The translations under genes and the position numbers were made by a program. Under the pieces are notes generated by a model. That model did no database searches. It was not told the origin of the DNA and was given only the letters and a program-made list of their open reading frames with translations. A stretch of DNA of 64,000 bases from Microplitis mediator (lineage: Eukaryota > Arthropoda > Insecta > Hymenoptera > Braconidae): the NCBI RefSeq assembly GCF_029852145.1, contig NC_079978.1:16433653-16497652 (forward strand). The letters run 5' to 3'. Below are positions 57,285-64,000 of the stretch, piece after piece (position 1 is the stretch's first letter; the number at the start of each line of letters is the position of its first letter).

Positions 57285-58215
57285 TGAGACAATGTGAATT
57301 GTCATCTTCTCCCTCAGCCTTGCGGTTCCCATTTTTCCCCGTCTCGTTGCCGTCTGAAACTACCTAAAGCTAGTCATAGTGCCATGGTCACATGACTAGT
57401 TATCACTTTAACGCATGACCGTGAGGGGAAGTGGGGAGCGAGCGCAAAAACTCAGCCCTAAGACCCTACGGTGATAAAACTGGACTTCGATCCTGGATCC
57501 GTTAACGTTTAGACGTTCCTATTATTTAATATTAATTGTTATACTTGCGATACCTACGTATTTTATATTTTGTAAGTCGCATAGTTTTCCTGGCAATTAA
57601 CTTGCAACATAGTATCTTTTGTATTGTTTACTAGTTATTAATTATAATATTAAATTTAAGTACATTGAAAGTATTATACGTTACCGGCGACATATTCGCG
57701 GTAATAAAATTGAATTAAATACTAAAATCAGTGTACGATAAGGATTTATTCCACGTGGCCACTACTGTGTATCCTGCGTTCCAGCCAGGACCACTAATAT
57801 TGTATTCTGCGTGAACCGTTATTGTAAGTAATTGAATCTATTATAATTGGCAATAAGATTGCACATTGTCCTAATAAATTCCCTATTTTATTCATCACCT
57901 TATTCTATCCTTCTTTCAAAATACTGGTGAGATTATTTAATACGATAAAATAATTATTAATTAAGTTAGAAATAATAAGTAAGTCAGCTGTAAGAAAGCA
58001 GCATAGAAATTATTAGCCGTGAGGTAAGTTGATAAGTCTTTTTTATACGTTGCCGAGTTTGAATAAGTGCGGGTCTTTGCTTTGCAAGAACCCCAGCCCA
58101 CTGCTCTGTCCAGTATAAAATAAAAATTGTTAGAGGCCAGCCTAAGCCAGGGTTCAACCCGCGAATTCTGGTGGCTGCTGGTAAAAATCGCGAAGACAAA
58201 AAGCGATTTGTCTCA
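57285..58215 (+). repeat. Right LTR, 931 bp
   Basis: Same boundaries as the left LTR (TGAGACAATG...TTTGTCTCA). It is followed by ATAA and then an (AT)n tract to about 58,262. Confidence 0.92.
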
Positions 58216-58265
<50 letters not shown>

Positions 58266-58528
58266 ATTCATCATTTTTAAATGTATAAATATTAATAACA
58301 TATTTTTTCTTAAATGTCTACTTCTTTGAAAATTACAATTGAATAATCAATATATTTTCATTGGTTGATTATTTTATTACTAAGTTTATGCAATGGTACA
58401 AACACACGAAAATACAATAAAAGAAATTGTAAGCTTTTGAAAATACTGTAATATTTTAAAAAATAGTAAAGACAAAAATTAAGTTGGAGTATAAACATCT
58501 TGGTAGTATAAAAATTTAAGTTACAACT

Positions 58529-61500
58529 TTAAAAGTTGTAGTATGTACGGTCTTGCAAGTAATCATATTTATATTGGAGTATATCCATCGACTGTTGGAT
58601 ATGATTACTGGTTACATTTGGTGAATACTCACCATTTGGAGATACATAATTTGAGCTCCAATTCGAATTATTTTGAAATTGGTTTACAGTATGTAGATTA
58701 TATGGTGGCACGTAGCTTGGTGGTACATCCATCATATTTTCATAATTTTCAACGCTTAATGGATACTTACGACCTTGAGATACGAAATCTAAGTCCTTAT
58801 TCATATTATGGTAAACCTGGTCCGTGGAATTGAAAGTATACGGTGACATGTTCTTCGATTGCACTTTAACAGTATTATCAGAAGGACTTTGAAGAGTATT
58901 GCAACTCGATGATATCTGTTGATTGTCCAAGTCGATGGAAACATTTCTATTATGCTCTAATTCCTTATTCACGTTATGGTGAGCCTGGTCTAAGGCATTT
59001 AAATTACACGGTGGCATATTGTCCAATGGCACTTCACCTATATTTTCAGGAGGATTGTGAAGAGTATTGCCACTTGATGATTCTTCTTGATTGTCTAACT
59101 GGATGTTTCCCTTATTTTCTGGTGTCGGCTTATTTTTCGAAAGAGTGTCTCCAGGATATTGCCTCTTATTATAAATAAATTTATTTACGTAATAAACGAA
59201 GTCTTTCTCTTTGATCTCTTCTGAAGTCCTAGATCGTGCCCAACCTATAACAAATTGTATTATTAATTGTGAACTCTCATTATATGATACTGTCTTATAG
59301 ATTTAATTAACTTCTTTTATATTTTGCTTAGTGTTAGATATTCACCTAAAATTGCATTATACACTGACGGATCAATACCCGTTTTTTTATTGCACCTGGT
59401 ACCTTTTGCTGAATAATTCACTATATTTGATTCATAAACTTCCAGAAGAGCCATTTTCACTAATATTTTCCAATCAGACTGGCCAAACTTAGTAGTTGAC
59501 TTTCTTTCAATGTACGAAACAACATCTGTCGGAAAGTAGATGCTATATCTATCACAAATTTTAGTCTGTAAAAGATGAAATTTTATGTAATGTGAAATGT
59601 ACATACTAACTATAAGATTAAATAATTGGAAAATTGTCTAGTCGTAACCTTACAATTATCATGACGTGTAATGCCTTACCTTACGCAAACCAGGTTCCAA
59701 AAGATTTTTTTCTGACTAAAATAAAAAAGAACAATTACAAACTACCAATTAAACTAATGAAATCCATAAATTATTACCTCAGTTATAGATTGTCCACTAC
59801 TTTGCCATACAAGATTTTTTTTCAAAGCAACTATAATTTTTTGGAAAAACGTGAGATTTTCTTCGGAAACTATTGAACAACATAAATAATTACTAAATTT
59901 ATAATTTTCAGCTATAAAATACGGAACTTACTTTCATCTGGAGCTATAGACGTTTCTTTGGTTCTTTTTTTCCATGCAAGAGCATTGATGACGGATATGT
60001 AATTTTTTTTTGTGATTTTATCAACAGTAAATTTTGATTTGACCAAATCTAAAAAATAGAATCGTAAAATTACCGATATTATTTAATTGATTGTATTTCG
60101 TCAAACTTACCGAATGTAGCAGCAAACAATTTTGAATCAATGCCTAAATGTTGACTTCCTCGTAAACCCTTTGCAGAAAAATTCCCGATACTCTCTCCAT
60201 ATACTTCTAGCATTACTAACCCTACGAATTTTTTCCAGCTTGGTTTCTGTTTCTTGTCAACAGAATTATTAACGATGAAAGTCATTCTCTCTGTTGGTAA
60301 ATAAAGTCCAGAATTAACCCAAATTTCAACCTGTAAGGAAGTGATTCTTTAATTCATAAATGTTTTCAATTATAACAATAATTTTGAAATAGAAACCAAT
60401 GCAAAATTATTTAAAATGTATCAATATCTAGGACTATTTGAAGTCCAGTTAATATTTCAATTTCTAGTATATTTTTAGTATAGTTTTTTAAGTAAACATT
60501 ATTTCACGAAATTCAGATTTCTCGGATTAAAAAAAAAATTCATACATAAAATTATGATTGCATTGTTTTCATTCATTATGACTAGCAAACAGTATAAATT
60601 ACTTTATTATCTCCAGGTATATAAAACTCTTGCGGTATCTGTAAAAAAAGTATTATTCATTATTAATTATGTTTTTAAAATCTTAACATGGAAAAATATT
60701 AACGAGTTTTTCGATAAACTTGAATAATTATTTTTGTATCTCGTATTTAAGTATTTGCACCCAAATATTAGATATTCCTCAGTAATTATTAAAGTTGTAA
60801 AATTACTTCATAAAATTTTAGTCGCAGATTTATTGTTACTGCTTATTTATCTTTTTTTTATATTCTAAAAAAGTAAATTTGAACCTTTGGAGTATTGCTT
60901 AAATGAGAATTTTTCTTCATTTGTTGCTCATATGCTTGTTCTATTCCGGCATGAACGCTTTCAAAAAATTTAATCATTCCTTCCGTAACTAAAAAAAATG
61001 TTTTTTTAATCTCTTATCTTTCTAACTAGATTCTCATTATTAAAAAATTTACTACCTTCTTTAGGGAAAAATGTATGTAATGCTCCAACATTAACTTCAG
61101 AGGTTTGTAATTCTTCAATGTTGTCGATTTTCTCTATTTCATTGTTTAAAATCATAGCTGTAGAATCACTTGATTCCCTCGAGTCTTCATTTGTAAGTGC
61201 AGATGGTTCAATGTTAGCTGAAATTTCACTGTGAGCTAAATCGGCTTCATTGTAAATTTCATTTCTAATAACTGACGTTGTCAAAATAGATTCAGTATTG
61301 CTGGCTACCGATGTGATTGGTACGGCATTGCCACTTTTGGAAAAGTCTAAAGGACCAGAATCTTGATGATTGTCTTCAACTCCTGCTTGACCATAGTTAT
61401 GACTTTGGGACTTTTGTACGTGGGTATTTAAATTATTACATTGGTATGATAATGGTGGTGAAATCTTCGGAGAATTTAAAGTTTTAAGATTAAAAACATC

Positions 61501-62329
61501 ATGTCTCACAGCACTATGATGAGTTTTTACGAACTCGTTATGAATTTCACTCGACCAAAAATATGATTCAACATCTTTAACATTTGAAGAAATGCTACTT
61601 GAAGTAGAAGTATAAGTCGGTTGTTGAGTATAGTTTGAGACGCATGTTGCTGTGAGAACATTTTGTGAATTATTTTGCTTCAAAATTGGTCCGGTAGGTT
61701 TACAAGATGAAAATAAAGACGGGGTATGGAGTAACTGATCTTCAAGCTGATTTTTTTGGTCAATTTTTGATTTTTTTACAGTTTTATTGTCACTAGTAGC
61801 TTTCCTTTTTTGTTGTAATACCTTTTCGGTAAACAATTTATCATTAAAGTCGTGAACTTCACCTTTGTCATCCAGAAGAATATTATTTAACTTATCATAA
61901 TTTGCTGAAAAAAAATTTAAACTGTCATTGGCTTGCAAAAAATAAAAATTTTTAATTATAATTCGACGCTACTTTATTAAAATGTATTACTAATATTGAT
62001 TATAACATAATGATCATAATATATTGGAGGTTAGAAATCAACATATTCCGTCAAAGATAAAATTTAAAATAAGAACTTAATAACTTACTGTCAAATGCAA
62101 TAATTTTAGCCTCGTACATTTTGGTTTCTTTAGTTTCTGCATTTTCCCAAAGTAACTTTACTATTGACCCCACGGTTCGATTTTTTTTTGATAATCGAGA
62201 CACTGATATAATATCTTTCGACCCTTCGTTGATCCACCATATTAAAGCCAAAGAGTTTTTGGTGAATTTATTTTCACCACTTGCTTTTGACTTCTTTGGA
62301 CTCTTTTTTAAAGCTTTTTTTGGAGGCAT
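58529..62329 (-). CDS. Gene with two BEN domains, ten exons
   Basis: Exons by splice signals and phase: 62,329-62,089; 61,904-61,056; 60,988-60,885; 60,638-60,603; 60,330-60,111; 60,048-59,932; 59,869-59,802; 59,715-59,680; 59,565-59,346; 59,244-58,529, about 868 residues. Exon 1 has a Lys-rich tail and a small domain (ALIWWINEG, YEAKIIAFD) common at the front of insect BEN proteins. Exon 2 is a long Ser/Asn-rich linker. Exons 5 and 9, both 220 nt, each encode a BEN domain (MLEVYGESIGNFSAKGLRG; LLEVYESNIVNYSAKGTRC), a DNA-binding module of chromatin regulators. Exon 10 has two 56-residue repeats (LDNQ..SSS.NTL, HN.NK.L). Exon 7's end is uncertain: an A7 run breaks the longer form. Nuclear, probably a transcription regulator. 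Confidence 0.8.
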
Positions 62330-62448
62330 TTTAATTATTTTGGGTAGTCAAAAATCAACAAATATAAAAATTTTTTATTGATTATTAAATAAAACAGCAC
62401 ATGCCGCCATGATAGATGCTTACTAACTATTCGAGAACTTTCGCTAAT

Positions 62449-62680
62449 CATATAATTATATATGAGTGTGAATGCAGCAGACATCAGACAGATTTAAAAT
62501 TATAAATAAATAGAGTAAATAATTAATAAAATAAAATTTTACAAAATGCGCATTTAAAAAATTAAAAAATTAATAAGTGCATTTTTAAAAAATTTTATTT
62601 TTTAAATTATTTGCTCTATTTATTTATAATTTTAAATTTGTCTGATGTCTGCTACGTTCACACTCATAATTATATGTACA
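62449..62680. repeat. Inverted repeat in the shared upstream region
   Basis: About 80-bp arms (GCAGACATCAGACAGATTTA at the left, AAATTTGTCTGATGTCTGC at the right) around an AT-rich loop. It is a MITE lodged between two head-to-head genes and may touch their promoters. Confidence 0.8.
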
Positions 62681-62859
62681 TTGTGCACCTTTATCGACTA
62701 TCAATAATTAAAAAGAGAATGCAGCGCTGTGACTGCGCATGTAACTAAACTTATTATTATAATGGCCGCCGCTTTAATGTTTATGTTTACATACAACCAG
62801 CAAGTGATTTTGAAAGATAAAAACCACAACTTATTAACAATTTGTTTTATTTTGGAAAC

Positions 62860-64000
62860 ATGAGTGATCGACTACCAATTCCACGGAAGTCGTTCTGCGA
62901 ACTTTCTTCGAAACAAAAACGAGAAAATTTACGGTTCATAAACAGTAACCAACCAAATGATTTGAGGCTAGATCGTAATGCAGCTCATGAAGAAATGCCA
63001 ATGCAGGTAAAAATATTTACATTAATTTGTATGTCAAGTAAGTATAAAATTATAAAAAATAATTACTTCTATTTAATAACCTACTACTTCTTAAATGTAG
63101 TAATTGGAAACTGTAATTTCTACGGCAATTCTACTTATATACTTACTCCAAATGCTGCCTGATAGATGTTTTTCTTTGGAAAGTTATCAATGTAAAACAT
63201 TACAAATATTGAAATTTTTTTTATTCTAACTTTATCAAAAAATGATTTTTTTAAATTTCAACATGATATATCAATTACATTTCTTTACTTGTTTTATTTT
63301 TCACTGTCTGAGGGAAATATGTTATATTTGTAATAATTGCAAGACATGAATGTACAACTGTTTTTTTAACGGGATTGTTTCTTGAAAAATTATGTTTTTT
63401 TTTTTTTTGCAAAGATAATTGGTTAATTATTAATCCTAGTGTGGGTTGCACGGTCAACCTTTATAACGTTTTGAATAATTGTAAATTAATACTTATTGTT
63501 AAATTATAGTTATTATTACTGTCATTATGGTTTCTTTATGGCGTTCATTTGATTTTTATTCGGAAATATTCTTTCATTATTACGTGCTGATTACTCTATT
63601 ATATTGGTTCATTTTTGATCGATTCAAATGCGTATTTGACGTGAAAAGCTATCGTGACTTTTCATGTTAAGATTTACTTTCGATCTAAAAAATGAAGTAA
63701 AATAATTTCTAGTGTGTTTATTTCATTATCAATTTGTATGATTTTAGAGTGGACATTATTTACCACACAACAATACCTCACCGGAAAGAATAGACGATGA
63801 AGAATCTGACTATGAACCAGAGGAAAGAATAGAACAGATGGAAGACCAATTAATCAGAGAAGATGAACAAGAGGAACGAGTCGAAGGAGAAGAACCAATA
63901 GAAGAGCAGGAACCGGTAGCAGAAGAGGAACGCGTAGAAGAAGAAGAAGAACTTGTTGAAGAAAATGGACTAGTAGAAGAAGAAAGAGTATTGGACGGTG
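62860..64000 (+). CDS. Unrecognised acidic protein, first two exons, runs off window
   Basis: Exon 1, 62,860-63,006 (ATG to CAG|GTAAAA), encodes 49 residues starting MSDRLPIPRKSFCELSSKQKREN, basic and helical. After a 741-bp intron, exon 2 opens at 63,748 (TTTTAG|AGTGG) in the same phase. It reads SGHYLPHNNTSPERIDDEESDYEPEE, then a long run of Glu with few other residues to the window edge. The basic head and acidic tail suggest a nuclear or chromatin-bound protein, but I recognise no family. Similar basic headers occur in some transposon-derived genes. It faces the BEN gene across about 530 bp, so the two may share a promoter region. Confidence 0.6.

Larger units (their letters stand above)
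52405..58215 (+). mobile_element. LTR retrotransposon lacking pol (gag-protease only), recent
   Basis: It has two 931-bp LTRs, a primer-binding site, a Gag-protease frame and a purine tract. ATAA flanks both sides (52,401-52,404 and 58,216-58,219). The 3.95 kb between the LTRs contains no reverse transcriptase, RNase H or integrase; after the Gag stop at 56,711 only about 570 non-coding bases remain. Gag architecture suggests Ty3/Gypsy. Its near-identical LTRs imply recent insertion, so polymerase and integrase must have come from a related element. Confidence 0.9.

Overview
The window reads as nuclear DNA of an insect. It is very AT-rich, has short spliced genes with GT-AG introns, and is packed with microsatellites, minisatellites and inverted-repeat elements. 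The mix of a Polinton, DUF4806-type and BEN-domain genes and many palindromic non-autonomous transposons suggests a hymenopteran, perhaps a parasitoid wasp. That assignment is inference, not proof.

Region 1 (1 to about 9,840) is most of a Polinton/Maverick (adintovirus-like) element running off the left edge. It holds the C-terminal part of protein-primed DNA polymerase B (+); a block of minus-strand genes (chromodomain integrase, coiled-coil fibre-like protein, a conserved protein of unknown role, packaging ATPase); and a plus-strand morphogenesis block (phospholipase A2 minor capsid protein, adenain-like protease, penton, a 53-residue protein, major capsid protein). Two uncharacterised minus-strand genes and a tandem-repeat tail follow. 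A palindromic TATA element lies between the two divergent blocks. Apart from the left edge, the only visible damage is a protease frame that lacks an ATG where its N-terminus should begin.

Region 2 (about 9.8 to 33.4 kb) is almost all repeats: large inverted repeats (centres near 13.05, 15.6, 23.4, 24.5, 28.65 and 31.5 kb), TIR elements (22.5-24.2, 26.9-28.2, 29.0-29.8 kb), and minisatellites with a TTGGGCCAA core. One five-exon DUF4806-type gene (16.9-18.6 kb, minus) carries two apparent frameshifts.

Region 3 (33.4-35.1 kb) is a four-exon UDP-glucose dehydrogenase gene, complete except for an in-frame stop at codon 5. A short fragment of the same gene recurs at 36.6 kb.

Region 4 (35.1-52.4 kb) is another transposon graveyard. 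It has a hAT-like element with a perfect 8-bp target duplication (39,884-43,339), a TA-flanked element (44,817-48,234) that carries a 140-bp tandem array interrupted by a nested element, and several copies of a dispersed family beginning AACTTCCCGC. Two nested insertions have readable empty sites, both showing a TG duplication.

Region 5 (52,405-58,215) is a young LTR retrotransposon with nearly identical 931-bp LTRs, an intact Gag-protease frame and no reverse transcriptase or integrase. Region 6 (58.5-64 kb) holds a ten-exon gene with two BEN domains (minus) and, head to head with it, the start of a very acidic unrecognised gene (+) that runs off the right edge. Exon joins were read by eye from splice signals and phase; no alignment or transcript data were available.
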